Origin: an uncultured Planctomycetota bacterium
GTDB taxonomy: Bacteria > Planctomycetota > Phycisphaerae > SM23-33
Reading direction: 5' to 3'
Assembly (NCBI GenBank): GCA_903892515.1
Contig: CAITIS010000003.1
Coordinates: 1 to 44,141 of the forward strand
DNA: 44,141 bases
Shown: positions 1 through 7,530 of the stretch, piece after piece
Layout: each line of letters begins with the position of its first letter
How positions within the stretch are numbered: position 1 is the stretch's first letter
Notes under the pieces: model-generated
Seen by the model: only the letters and a program-made list of their open reading frames with translations
The model's database searches: none
What the model was told of the DNA's origin: nothing
Program-made: the position numbers and the translations under genes

Positions 1-1871
1 CCAGAGTCGCGCAATTGCCCCAGCTTTTCCAGCAAGCCCATGACGTCTGATGTTCCCTGGCTGGGCGAATAATTCTGTTGAACGGGCGGCGGTGGCGACG
101 GTTGGACGTGGGAAACCGGAGGCACCGCGAACAACTTCATGGCCCCCACCGGCAGGCTGGCCGGACTGCCGGTCCACGTCCACGTCCCGTTGCCGGCGTT
201 CGTGGCCGGACCGATCAGGGCGTCGCCCGCATCCCATGTGCCGTTGCCGTTGGAGTCGCGGAAGAACTTGACGGCCGAGACGCTCTGGCCCTCGGGGTCG
301 GCCACGCCGGTAGCTAAGAGCGTCAGCGAGCCGGCGCTGGTCACGATGAACTCGGGCGTCACGATCCCGCCCACAGCGGGCGGCTGAATATCCGGCACGT
401 ACTTCCACGTGACGACATTGTTGTTTGGGCCGGCAAAGAGCGCCTCGGCCACGTCGGCCCACATCGTCTGGCCACGCAGGTTGATGTGGATGTTGTCAGA
501 GTGGAGGGTGCCCACAAACTGAATGCCCCGGGCGTTCATCAGCGCGTTTATGTCCAGCAGCGCGCAGCCATTCTGAGTCGCCAGGTCCTTGATGGTCGGC
601 GACATGTTCCGCATGGCCTGAACGTAGGAGATGCCGCCCGTATACCCGGGCCGCACATCACACGTGCTCGTCGTGGTCTGCAACACCACTTCGATACCGG
701 CGGCCTTGAGTTGGTTGATGACCGACTGCGTGCTCGTGATATACGCGCTCTGATGGCCGCCCATGACGTCGTTGGCGCCGTATTCCCAGACCACAACGTC
801 GGGGTGTTCGTCGAGAATCTGTTGAATGTTCGTCAGTCCATTGGCGGCCGTCCAGCCGCCCATGGCCACGGCCACAACCTGCAGATCGCCCGTCGGGCGC
901 GGCGTGACCGTGTCATACCAGCTCGACGTGGAACTGTTCCACGTGCGCAACTCGAAGGCCGACGAACTATACCCGTAATCGGCCTGGAGCCGCTTGGACA
1001 ACTGAGCCCAGTAGGTGTACTGCTGGACCTCGGTAGTTGGACTGAGATAGCTCGTATGCAGGTAATTCATCTGCGTGGCCGTGACGATTGAATCCCCGGC
1101 CACGACGATCTTTACCGGTTGACGGGCCTGCAGCTTGGCCATCGTCTTGGGAACCAGGTCTTGCCCGGAAACAAACGCCTCGGCCGGCAGGTAGCCTGGC
1201 GTATCCACATTGGGCGTGGGCGCAATGGACTCGGTCGCGCTCTGCCCGGCGTAGTAGTAGTCAACTTTGTCGATGAGGAAGTAGTTGGCCTTGCTGGTGT
1301 CGCTGCGCGACATGCTGTAGTCGAAGAACCAGAAGAAGGTCGTTATCGGCGGGTTCCATTGGCTCCACGGCATGTATATCTTCTGCCAGTTGGGATTGCT
1401 CATGGAGATGCTGAACTTGGCATCGGAACTGCTCCCCCAGTTGATGCCAATGAGGGCCGTGGCGCTGCTGCCGTCGCCCTTGAACCAGAAACAGATGCCG
1501 TCGTAATCGATCTTGCCGTCCTTGTTGAAATCGCTGTTGCTCGGCTGGGTTCCCAGGTCCATGCCGATGAGCCAGCCAGGATCGCTCTTTCCGGCGCCCA
1601 GATACAGCATCATGGCCGAGCCGTCGCCGACGGATTCAGACGTGTCAAAGACCTCCAGGTCAGCATGGACGGTGTCACCCTTGCTGCTATCGTGCCAGGT
1701 GCGCGAGCCGGGAATCCCCCACTGGTAATACATCTCTACGGACGCCTCTCCGGCCGGGACCGGCGGGTAAGGGTTCGGATCGGGCAGCGGCACCGGCATG
1801 CTGCCGGCTAGCAGCAGGCGAGGCTCGAGCTGATCCAATCGCACGGGGTGGCATGATGGGCGACGCTTCAT
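1..1871 (-). CDS. Secreted SGNH/GDSL hydrolase with LEPR-XLL N-terminus (3' end off window)
   Basis: An open frame runs leftwards from ATG 1871 to the window edge with no stop, so the C-terminus is missing (about 620 residues visible). The N-terminus has a basic stretch and then LEPRLLLAG at about residues 15-23, the LEPR-XLL type of export-associated N-terminus seen in planctomycete surface proteins. Residues about 40-210 look like a beta-sandwich carbohydrate-binding (CBM/CIA30-like) module. An SGNH esterase domain follows, with GDS near 259-261, GAND near 365-368 and DNIH near 459-462, the expected nucleophile, oxyanion and Asp/His blocks. After about 500 come Ig-like and proline-rich segments. 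The likely role is deacylation of extracellular polysaccharide; the substrate is unknown. It is preceded by promoter unit E (1958-2018). Confidence 0.85.
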   Translation of the reverse strand, partial: MKRRPSCHPVRLDQLEPRLLLAGSMPVPLPDPNPYPPVPAGEASVEMYYQWGIPGSRTWHDSSKGDTVHADLEVFDTSESVGDGSAMMLYLGAGKSDPGWLIGMDLGTQPSNSDFNKDGKIDYDGICFWFKGDGSSATALIGINWGSSSDAKFSISMSNPNWQKIYMPWSQWNPPITTFFWFFDYSMSRSDTSKANYFLIDKVDYYYAGQSATESIAPTPNVDTPGYLPAEAFVSGQDLVPKTMAKLQARQPVKIVVAGDSIVTATQMNYLHTSYLSPTTEVQQYTYWAQLSKRLQADYGYSSSAFELRTWNSSTSSWYDTVTPRPTGDLQVVAVAMGGWTAANGLTNIQQILDEHPDVVVWEYGANDVMGGHQSAYITSTQSVINQLKAAGIEVVLQTTTSTCDVRPGYTGGISYVQAMRNMSPTIKDLATQNGCALLDINALMNARGIQFVGTLHSDNIHINLRGQTMWADVAEALFAGPNNNVVTWKYVPDIQPPAVGGIVTPEFIVTSAGSLTLLATGVADPEGQSVSAVKFFRDSNGNGTWDAGDALIGPATNAGNGTWTWTGSPASLPVGAMKLFAVPPVSHVQPSPPPPVQQNYSPSQGTSDVMGLLEKLGQLRDS

Positions 1872-1957
1872 CGAATCATCCTCACAGGCCGCATATGCCG
1901 CCATGGCTCAAAGCAGCCCTACGTTAACCGATCTCCTCGTTCCGATTCGCGGGTTCG

Positions 1958-2018
1958 ATGGTATCATGTCCCCATAAACCGGCAATACGTGAGTGCGTTC
2001 AAAAAAGAGACCATTGCG
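1958..2018 (-). promoter_or_regulatory. Promoter unit E: tandem AraC-type half-sites plus sigma70-like promoter
   Basis: Read on the minus strand, CGCA half-sites lie at 2018-2015 and 1997-1994, 21 bp apart. The second is followed by CTCACGTA and then -35 TTGCCG (1985-1980), a 16-bp spacer, and -10 TACCAT (1963-1958) with an extended TGA in front. A T-rich tract lies between the half-sites. The layout is identical to units A-D. It points at the SGNH hydrolase gene starting at 1871. Binding by the regulator at 7531 is inferred. Confidence 0.75.
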
Positions 2019-2111
2019 CACCGCGGCCAGCCAGCGTTTCAGCCCCCGCCAAAGCGACAACGCCCTGCCGCGCCAGCACGCACAAACTCAACGGTTCTTC
2101 AGTAACTCGTC

Positions 2112-2197
2112 GTGCAAGAATAACTGGTGGCACAGCCTTTTCGGACTGTGCGGGAACAGGCCAGAAAGCCTGTTCCACATCTCAGTTATTCTTGCAC
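2112..2197. repeat. Cloverleaf-like inverted repeat element
   Basis: A perfect 14-bp outer stem (2112-2125 with 2184-2197) encloses two further hairpins: GCACAG/CTGTGC (2130-2135, 2146-2151) and a perfect 9-bp stem GGAACAGGC/GCCTGTTCC (2153-2161, 2168-2176). It lacks tRNA features such as a TTCGA loop or an acceptor pattern. The right part is repeated directly at 2233-2267. Confidence 0.75.
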
Positions 2198-2222
2198 GTG
2201 GCACAGCCGCCCTCGGCGGTGG
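2198..2222 (+). repeat. Interspersed palindrome, GTGGCACAGCC family
   Basis: An imperfect palindrome of the form GTGGCACAGCCGCC-CTCGGCGGTGG. Related copies are at 4078-4102 and, inverted, at 4571-4596 and 43435-43458. All lie outside genes. Confidence 0.65.
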
Positions 2223-2232
2223 TCATTTCTTG

Positions 2233-2267
2233 GAAAGCCTGTTCCGCCACTTCAGGTATTCTTGCAC
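2233..2267 (+). repeat. Partial direct copy of the cloverleaf element
   Basis: These bases repeat 2164-2197 with a few substitutions and one indel. Both copies begin GAAAGCCTGTTCC and end ATTCTTGCAC. The copy keeps the right arm of the element but not the left outer arm. Confidence 0.7.
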
Positions 2268-2412
2268 AGCCGCTAAATCAGCTCCTTCGAGGGTGGTCGC
2301 AGGCACTCTCTCACCTCTGCCAACCGCCGCCAGGCTAGCTGGCAGCAGCTTACGCCGAGCTATTCCGCGACAAGACCAAAACAACGTTTGCGCCCTTGCG
2401 TTTCTTCAGGTG

Positions 2413-2473
2413 CGCAAGCATCACTTTATTTCACGCACCCACGTATTGCCCGTTTTCGAAAGCATGGTACCAT
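2413..2473 (+). promoter_or_regulatory. Promoter unit A: tandem AraC-type half-sites plus promoter
   Basis: CGCA half-sites at 2413 and 2434 (21 bp apart) are followed by CCCACGTA, -35 TTGCCC (2446-2451), a 16-bp spacer and -10 TACCAT (2468-2473), with an extended TGG before the -10. It lies about 150 bp upstream of the PEP-CTERM gene starting at 2627. Its sequence is closest to unit B. Confidence 0.78.
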
Positions 2474-2626
2474 CCCGCCTGTGATCCGAGGGCAGGAATC
2501 AGCATGCACTGTCGCTGAATCTCTGCAAGAGGAGTCTTGGGACGGGGCATGTCAGAGCCTGCACTGGCCCGTGCCGAGACGATAAACAAGAAGTTACGTT
2601 TCGCAAGTCACAGAAGAGGAGGTCGT

Positions 2627-3955
2627 ATGAAAGCCTTATCGTTCCTGATAGTGATCGCATTGGCATCATCGTGTATGGCGATGGACAACGGCCCCGGTGG
2701 CAACATGTACATCTCGGCGGTGAACGGCAGCGCCGCCCAGACGGCCACGGTGGATCTCAAGACCGTGAAACTGAACGCCGACTGGACTTTTACGCTGGTG
2801 GCCAACGGCTCCGTCAACGCCGGAGGAATTGCCTACAGCAGCGGGACCACGTTGAGCACCCTCGAAAGCATCGCAACCATGGGCGTTTCGCCCGAAGTGT
2901 TGAATCGCAATCCATCGGGTGGCTATGCCGACCTGCTGATGACGGGCTACTGGGCCGCCGGAGCCTTCCCCGGCTACGACCGGCCCGCGGCCCAGACCAC
3001 GAACTATCCCACGGCCGGCTATCTGAAAGTCACTCCGGCCGACGGTTCGCTGGGTGCCTTCGTCCTCGGAAACGGCTACAAGTACAGTGCTGCTAACTAC
3101 AAGTCAACTGACGGTAATGTAAGCCTGGTGGACGAGACGGGCGGCTTCACGGGCCACGTCAAGGGCATCGTCGGCGACGCCGCCAACAACGGGTACTACA
3201 CCCTGACCAAGATCTGGGACAACCCGATCAATGGCAACATTACCGATGCGTCCGACATCACCTGCACCCGGATCAACACTGTCGAGGCCGCCAATTACAA
3301 CGGCGACTTTGAGCTGCGGGACACCACTCTGTATCAGTCCTACGCCAACTACAGCACGCGCAAGATCATGAAGTTCAGCAACAGCTTCGCCCCCACCACT
3401 TTCTTCAGCACGACCTCGACCTCGACGAATCAGCTTTACGATGTCAAGGGCGGCAACACGGTCTTCGCGTGCTTTGGCATCGCCGCCGGCACCATCACCG
3501 GCAGTGACCTGGTGACGCGCGATGCGGTCTGGTGCATCACCAACGACAACCAAAGCGCAGCCAAACAGCGGATCACCCTGCTGACGGATCTGGATGGCAA
3601 TGGCGATGCAATGGGCACCGGCGAGTCGACCATTATCTACGATGCCACCAGCAGCAACGTGCTCGGCGACGATCCGACGGCCAAGTGGACCGACATGGAG
3701 TTGATCACCAACAGCGCCGGAACCAAGTTCCTCATGGTGGAAGACCCGACGAACAACAAGATGGTGGTTCTGCAACTCAATGCCGACGGCACGTTTGCAG
3801 GCGGCGATGCAAATGTGAAGGTTCTCAGCCTCAACACTGGCGACCTGTCCGGCACGACATACAGTTTCAAGGCCATGGAGTTTGACCCGGCCCCTGAGCC
3901 GGCCACCTTGACGCTGTTGGCCGCGGCCGGTTGCCTGCTCCGTCGCAAGAAGTAG
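2627..3955 (+). CDS. Secreted PEP-CTERM protein of unknown fold
   Basis: A 442-residue protein. I chose ATG 2627 because AGAGGAGGT (2615-2623) sits just before it and the translation then begins with a clean signal peptide (MKALSFLIVIALASS...). An upstream in-frame extension has no ribosome site. The mature part is rich in Gly, Asn, Thr and aromatic residues, with repeated short beta-strand-like segments. This could be a propeller or jelly-roll, but I recognise no family. The C-terminus is PEPATLTLLAAAGCLLRRKK, a PEP-CTERM tail for exosortase-mediated sorting. There is no dockerin-like repeat, unlike most neighbours. Transcription probably starts at unit A, and a terminator follows the stop. 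Confidence 0.85.
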   Translation: MKALSFLIVIALASSCMAMDNGPGGNMYISAVNGSAAQTATVDLKTVKLNADWTFTLVANGSVNAGGIAYSSGTTLSTLESIATMGVSPEVLNRNPSGGYADLLMTGYWAAGAFPGYDRPAAQTTNYPTAGYLKVTPADGSLGAFVLGNGYKYSAANYKSTDGNVSLVDETGGFTGHVKGIVGDAANNGYYTLTKIWDNPINGNITDASDITCTRINTVEAANYNGDFELRDTTLYQSYANYSTRKIMKFSNSFAPTTFFSTTSTSTNQLYDVKGGNTVFACFGIAAGTITGSDLVTRDAVWCITNDNQSAAKQRITLLTDLDGNGDAMGTGESTIIYDATSSNVLGDDPTAKWTDMELITNSAGTKFLMVEDPTNNKMVVLQLNADGTFAGGDANVKVLSLNTGDLSGTTYSFKAMEFDPAPEPATLTLLAAAGCLLRRKK

Positions 3956-3988
3956 CAGGTCACAGGAACGGCCTTGTTCGGGACGTAA

Positions 3989-4028
3989 CAACGCCCCTCC
4001 GGCTCATGGCGCCGGGGGGGCTTTCTTT
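3989..4028 (+). terminator. Rho-independent terminator
   Basis: A GC-rich inverted repeat (GCCCCTCCGGC with GCCGGGGGGGGC) is followed by TTTCTTTTT, starting about 35 bp after the stop of the PEP-CTERM gene. Confidence 0.75.
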
Positions 4029-4077
4029 TTGGCTCACGCCTCTGCGGCTAGAACCGGTTGCGCAACCAGCTTGACCC

Positions 4078-4102
4078 GTGGCACAGCCGCCCTCGGCTGT
4101 GG
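4078..4102 (+). repeat. Interspersed palindrome, GTGGCACAGCC family
   Basis: GTGGCACAGCCGCC-CTCGGCTGTGG, an imperfect palindrome differing from the copy at 2198-2222 at two positions near its end. Confidence 0.65.
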
Positions 4103-4570
4103 CTTTTGTGGCCTTATTGATGATCTAACGCGGTTTCACGCCCGGGGCGGGCGTACCACGGTTATGAAACCGGTTCCAGTCCTTTCGGACGGCAGATGTG
4201 CGTCATGCGAGACGTCAGGATGCTTATCACCTACGTGCCATGAGCGATTGCAGCCACGACGGACCATCCGTGCATTGCCCGCAGCATGTCGGACTTGCCG
4301 TGCGGCCGAAGACACACTCGTGCGCGCCGGAGGCTTGACACCTCCCCCGCCGAGCCGGCACGATCGCCGTCGCGCTCGAAACGCCGGTGCTGCTGGACAC
4401 CGACACCATCACGACGTTGTCCCGCGAGACGGGCGAAGTGCCTCCAGGAGTCAACGCACTTCTGCTGCGATGTCCGCGTCGCAAGGACCGTCTGCTAGAA
4501 GTGGGTTCCATAGCATGGCGCCCCCTCCGAGCATTGGCCGCGTGAGAAGGTGTCGATTGGATCGGGAATC

Positions 4571-4596
4571 CACAGCCAAGGGCGGCGGTGCCACGG
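4571..4596 (-). repeat. Interspersed palindrome, GTGGCACAGCC family (inverted)
   Basis: Read on the minus strand this is CCGTGGCACCGCC followed by GCCCTTGGCTGTG, an inverted relative of the copy at 4078-4102. Confidence 0.55.
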
Positions 4597-4664
4597 GGCA
4601 AGCCAGTTATTACATCGGTCCATGCGGACTTACATAAGTCCGCACAACCCGAAGCTGTAAAAAC

Positions 4665-4696
4665 AAAGAGAGCCGCTCCGAAGAACGGCTCTCTTT
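4665..4696 (-). terminator. Rho-independent terminator
   Basis: A perfect 11-bp stem AAAGAGAGCCG/CGGCTCTCTTT with a 10-base loop lies 35 bp beyond the stop of the leftward gene at 4732. A-rich sequence on the far side gives a T-tract (TTTGTTTTTA) on the transcript. Confidence 0.85.
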
Positions 4697-4731
4697 CTCT
4701 CACCTGCAACTGTGGAGTGCGAATCTGGAAC

Positions 4732-5994
4732 TTAAGCGGCTTTGCGGCGAAGCAGAGCCAAGCCGCCAGCGATCAGCAGGCCGATCGTGGCCGGCTCGGG
4801 GGTGGAGGTCTTGTTAAACTGGCCTTCCAGGACGATGTAATCCTTGAAGGTCACGAAGCCATCGCCATCGGCATCGCCCATGGCGTTGGTGGCATTGCTC
4901 TTGCTGAAGTTGCCTTCCAAAATGATGTAGTCCTTGAAGTTCACCACCAGGTCATGGTTAAAGTCGGATGCCCAGTAAGTGGTCACGTGGGTCTGGGCGA
5001 TGAGCAGGCCGGGGTGGGCCGGGTCAAACATTGCGGCGTAAGCGGTGCCCAAGTTGCCGCTGGCGTCTTCATCGACGAACTGAATCTGCGCCAACTGGCT
5101 GGCCGTCAGGCCCGTGCTGTCGGTTCCGAAGTAGTACTTCGGCGCGACCACGGAAACTAACTTGCCGTAGGTCGTCAGAGTAATCTTCGCACCTGGCGTC
5201 CAGACGGCAGCGCTACTGTTGGCGAAGTGAAAGCCCAGATCGGCGGCGCTGCCCCAGAGCGTGCAGTTGCCGGTCAGGGTCGCAACGCCCACCGTCTCGG
5301 CGTTGCTGTTGGCAACGATTTCGCCATTGGCAGCCAGTTCGACCGGGCAGTTGTCGGCGATGTGGTCGCCGTTGCCGGGGCTGTTGTACTGCAGCCGGCC
5401 GGCCAGTTTCAGACCGCCCGATGGAATCCACTGCGTTCCGGCAGTGCCGGACAGGTAGAGTCTGCCGCCGCTCACCGTGGTCAGTCCGGCATAGGTGTTG
5501 CCGACATTGCCTTCCATGTACATCCAGCCAGTGCCGGTCTTGGTGACGCCGCCGGGCCCATCGAGGTTGTAGACGTACAGGCTGCCTGTGGTGCCAGTTG
5601 TGCAGTTGAACGTGGTGTTGCCATCCAACGTCAACTTGGAGTAGATCCTATCAGCGCTGGTGTCTTTCTTGGTGATGGTGGCGCCGGCGGCAATCTCCAG
5701 GCCCAGGCCGCCTGCGAAGTTGCCGATGTTGATTATGCCCGTTCCCGTGCCGCTGCCAAGCGTGACGTTGCCGACCTTGTAGGGACCGCCGTTATCCGTC
5801 CTGGCAGTCTGGGCGATTGCACCTGAGAAATAGGCCGTATCGGTGAGGCTGTTGGGAAAGCCAGCGCCACCCCAAACCGCCGGGGTCTGCCACAGATCAG
5901 TGCCCGGGGCAGTGCCGGTGAAGGTGTAGTCAACGGCCAGTGCGGCCTGGGCCACGAACAACGCAACGACAGCAATCGTGAAGAAACGTGACAT
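4732..5994 (-). CDS. Secreted PEP-CTERM protein with autotransporter-type beta repeat and dockerin-like repeats
   Basis: A 420-residue protein. I chose ATG 5994 because AAAGGG lies 5 bases before it; an in-frame GTG two codons earlier is less likely. The signal peptide is MSRFFTIAVVALFVAQAALA. The body is a beta-solenoid with a segment like the passenger-associated repeat (PATR: GPGGVTKTGTGWMYMEG... then TTVSGGRLYLSG). Residues about 345-397 hold two EF-hand-like loops (DFNHDLVVNFKDY and DADGDGFVTFKDY), a dockerin-type pair. The tail PEPATIGLLIAGG plus LLRRK is a PEP-CTERM signal. It is the second gene of a leftward operon: 75 bp separate it from the gene at 6070 and there is no promoter unit in the gap. 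The likely role is surface-displayed structure or binding; no enzyme motif is seen. Confidence 0.87.
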   Translation of the reverse strand: MSRFFTIAVVALFVAQAALAVDYTFTGTAPGTDLWQTPAVWGGAGFPNSLTDTAYFSGAIAQTARTDNGGPYKVGNVTLGSGTGTGIINIGNFAGGLGLEIAAGATITKKDTSADRIYSKLTLDGNTTFNCTTGTTGSLYVYNLDGPGGVTKTGTGWMYMEGNVGNTYAGLTTVSGGRLYLSGTAGTQWIPSGGLKLAGRLQYNSPGNGDHIADNCPVELAANGEIVANSNAETVGVATLTGNCTLWGSAADLGFHFANSSAAVWTPGAKITLTTYGKLVSVVAPKYYFGTDSTGLTASQLAQIQFVDEDASGNLGTAYAAMFDPAHPGLLIAQTHVTTYWASDFNHDLVVNFKDYIILEGNFSKSNATNAMGDADGDGFVTFKDYIVLEGQFNKTSTPEPATIGLLIAGGLALLRRKAA

Positions 5995-6069
5995 GTGCAC
6001 CCTTTCATCTAGCTTAGAAACATACGGGTCTCTGGCAAACGAACAGACGTCGGAGCGGGCTGAGCGCGA

Positions 6070-7197
6070 CTAGGCCTTGCGACGCAGCAGGGCCAGGCCG
6101 CCGGCGATCAGCAGGCCCATGGTGGCCGGCTCGGGGGTCGTGGTCTTGTTGAACGAGCTTTCCAGCACGATGTAATCCTTGAAAGTCACGAGGCCATCGG
6201 CATCGGCATCGCCCATGGCGTTAGTCGCCTGAGTTTTGCCGAAGTTGCTCTCCAGGACGATGTAGTCCTTGAAGTTCACGATATGGTCGCGGTTGAAGTC
6301 CGCCGGCAAGAAGGTGGACTGGCTGACCAGGACGCTGCTCGGATCGAACACGACGGTCAACTGTGGCCGGCTCCCAGGATCGCCGGAGCGGTGGCTGTAA
6401 ACACGACCGATGCACTCGGCCTGGTCAGCGGGCCAATCCTGAATGAGTTGGAAGCCCACGGCCGCGGGATCCTCCAGAGCGGTCCAAGCGACGCTGTCGT
6501 CCAACTGCCACGGGCGCAACCTGTTATACTCGTAAAATGGGTTGCCGCCATGGCTGTCCGCGGCATCCCACCGCTGGGACGTGGCGTTAATGGCCAGGAA
6601 GTTGCCGGCGCGGAAGTCGCTGAGCAGGTTGTTGCAGTTGACGCCATTGGCGGAGTTCATCGGGTTGCCGTTCTTGTCATTCCAGGGCTTGCCATTGGCG
6701 GCCTGGACAAATGTGGCCTCGGATTCAACCCAATTCTGACCGGCGCTCAAACGCACGGCAGGGGCGAAGTGCCAGTCGAAGGGTTCCCCCGTCTGGGTGG
6801 CAACGCTTTCGAAGTCGCCAGCAGGCATCAGGTTCAGGTATATCTTCACGTTGCCGGCAAACTGCGACACGCTGGTGAAATGGAACGACGACAGGCCGGG
6901 GTGGGCCGCGACGACGTCGGCTTCCATCTCGGCCAGCAGGCCGGCGCGGTCAAAGTCCATTACCTGGTAATCTGTGTCGCCGCCGTTACAGATGCGGTAG
7001 GGCCAGCCCACGTCGGCGCTGTAGTTCTGGTTGTAATTGAGGGCTCCCCATCCGTGGTGGCCATTGGGGCTGGTGTATCCCGTACTGCCCACCGCACAGC
7101 CCTTGGTGGAAACATAGTTCAGCGTGGTCACAGCCGCCGAGGCCGTTCCCCCGATGGCCAGCGCCACAACCAGAAGTGCCAAGCTCTTTGCCTTCAT
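6070..7197 (-). CDS. Secreted PEP-CTERM protein with DNRLRE-like domain and dockerin-like repeats
   Basis: A 375-residue protein. ATG 7197 is supported by AAAAGGAG eight bases upstream and a signal peptide (MKAKSLALLVVALAIGGTASA). Residues about 25-295 form one beta-rich domain resembling DNRLRE/LamG-like sandwiches (conserved W and Y, and RVYSHRSGDPGSRPQLTVVF at its end), but I cannot name a substrate. Residues about 300-352 carry a dockerin-type pair of Ca-binding loops (DFNRDHIVNFKDY, DADADGLVTFKDY), followed by PEPATMGLLIAGG and LLRRKA. The last 75 residues are nearly the same as in the next gene downstream, while the rest is unrelated. It is the first gene after promoter unit D. Confidence 0.85.
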   Translation of the reverse strand: MKAKSLALLVVALAIGGTASAAVTTLNYVSTKGCAVGSTGYTSPNGHHGWGALNYNQNYSADVGWPYRICNGGDTDYQVMDFDRAGLLAEMEADVVAAHPGLSSFHFTSVSQFAGNVKIYLNLMPAGDFESVATQTGEPFDWHFAPAVRLSAGQNWVESEATFVQAANGKPWNDKNGNPMNSANGVNCNNLLSDFRAGNFLAINATSQRWDAADSHGGNPFYEYNRLRPWQLDDSVAWTALEDPAAVGFQLIQDWPADQAECIGRVYSHRSGDPGSRPQLTVVFDPSSVLVSQSTFLPADFNRDHIVNFKDYIVLESNFGKTQATNAMGDADADGLVTFKDYIVLESSFNKTTTPEPATMGLLIAGGLALLRRKA

Positions 7198-7530
7198 CTC
7201 ACATCTCCTTTTTGTTTATGATCCAACTTACCGAAATGGCAATCAGACCCGCCAGGACTTGCCAACTCACCTGCATCGCTCCAAGCAATCTGCCATCGCA
7301 ACGTGCCACGTCGGCGCCGTCACATTCATGACACGGCACTCATGGTATCGCGTGCCGGAACACCGGCAATACGTGCGTGCGGTAAAAAACAGGATGCATG
7401 CGTCCGTACAAAAAAACTCGCCGCAAGCCCACTTTTTGCGTTCTTTTCCCGCGTTCCTGGGTAAGTTGGCGGGCGCAAGGAGTTCCTCGCCCATGTCGTC
7501 ATGCTGAGTCTTCCGGTAAAGGAGCCCGCC
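7198..7530. other. Divergent regulatory region between secreted-protein operon and regulator
   Basis: This 333-bp gap separates the leftward operon (start 7197) from the rightward regulator (start 7531). It contains promoter unit D, aimed leftwards. I do not see a second unit aimed at the regulator. Its promoter is not clear, so autoregulation through unit D is possible but unproven. Confidence 0.6.
7342..7402 (-). promoter_or_regulatory. Promoter unit D: tandem AraC-type half-sites plus promoter
   Basis: Read on the minus strand, CGCA half-sites are at 7402-7399 and 7381-7378 (21 bp apart), followed by CGCACGTA, -35 TTGCCG (7369-7364), a 16-bp spacer and -10 TACCAT (7347-7342). A run of six T separates the half-sites. 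It drives the leftward operon 7197-4732 and lies about 130 bp before the divergent regulator. Confidence 0.77.

Larger units (their letters stand above)
1872..2626. other. Intergenic region between divergent secreted-protein genes
   Basis: This 755-bp stretch has no convincing gene. It holds promoter unit E (leftward), a cloverleaf-like repeat at 2112-2197 with a partial direct copy at 2233-2267, a GTGGCACAGCC-type palindrome at 2198-2222, and promoter unit A (rightward). Short open frames across it have no family features and cross the repeats. Confidence 0.7.
4029..4664. other. Intergenic region with repeats and a possible gene remnant
   Basis: About 640 bp with no gene I can support. Palindromes of the GTGGCACAGCC family lie at 4078-4102 (direct) and 4571-4596 (inverted), framing the stretch. 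Frame +1 between about 4350 and 4546 reads as a plausible peptide (ETPVLLDTDTITTLSRETG...) with no start or ribosome site, which may be an eroded coding remnant. Open frames on the minus strand translate through the repeats and look spurious. Confidence 0.5.

Noticed and set aside
2112..2197. tRNA-like gene
   Set aside because: The cloverleaf shape is suggestive, but the acceptor stem is too long, there is no TTCGA-type loop, and no anticodon arm has the right size.
4227..4709. 160-codon frame on the minus strand in the 4.0-4.7 kb gap
   Set aside because: It crosses the terminator at 4665-4696 and a repeat (translated as RGTAALGCGF), is rich in Arg and Ser, and has no ribosome site.
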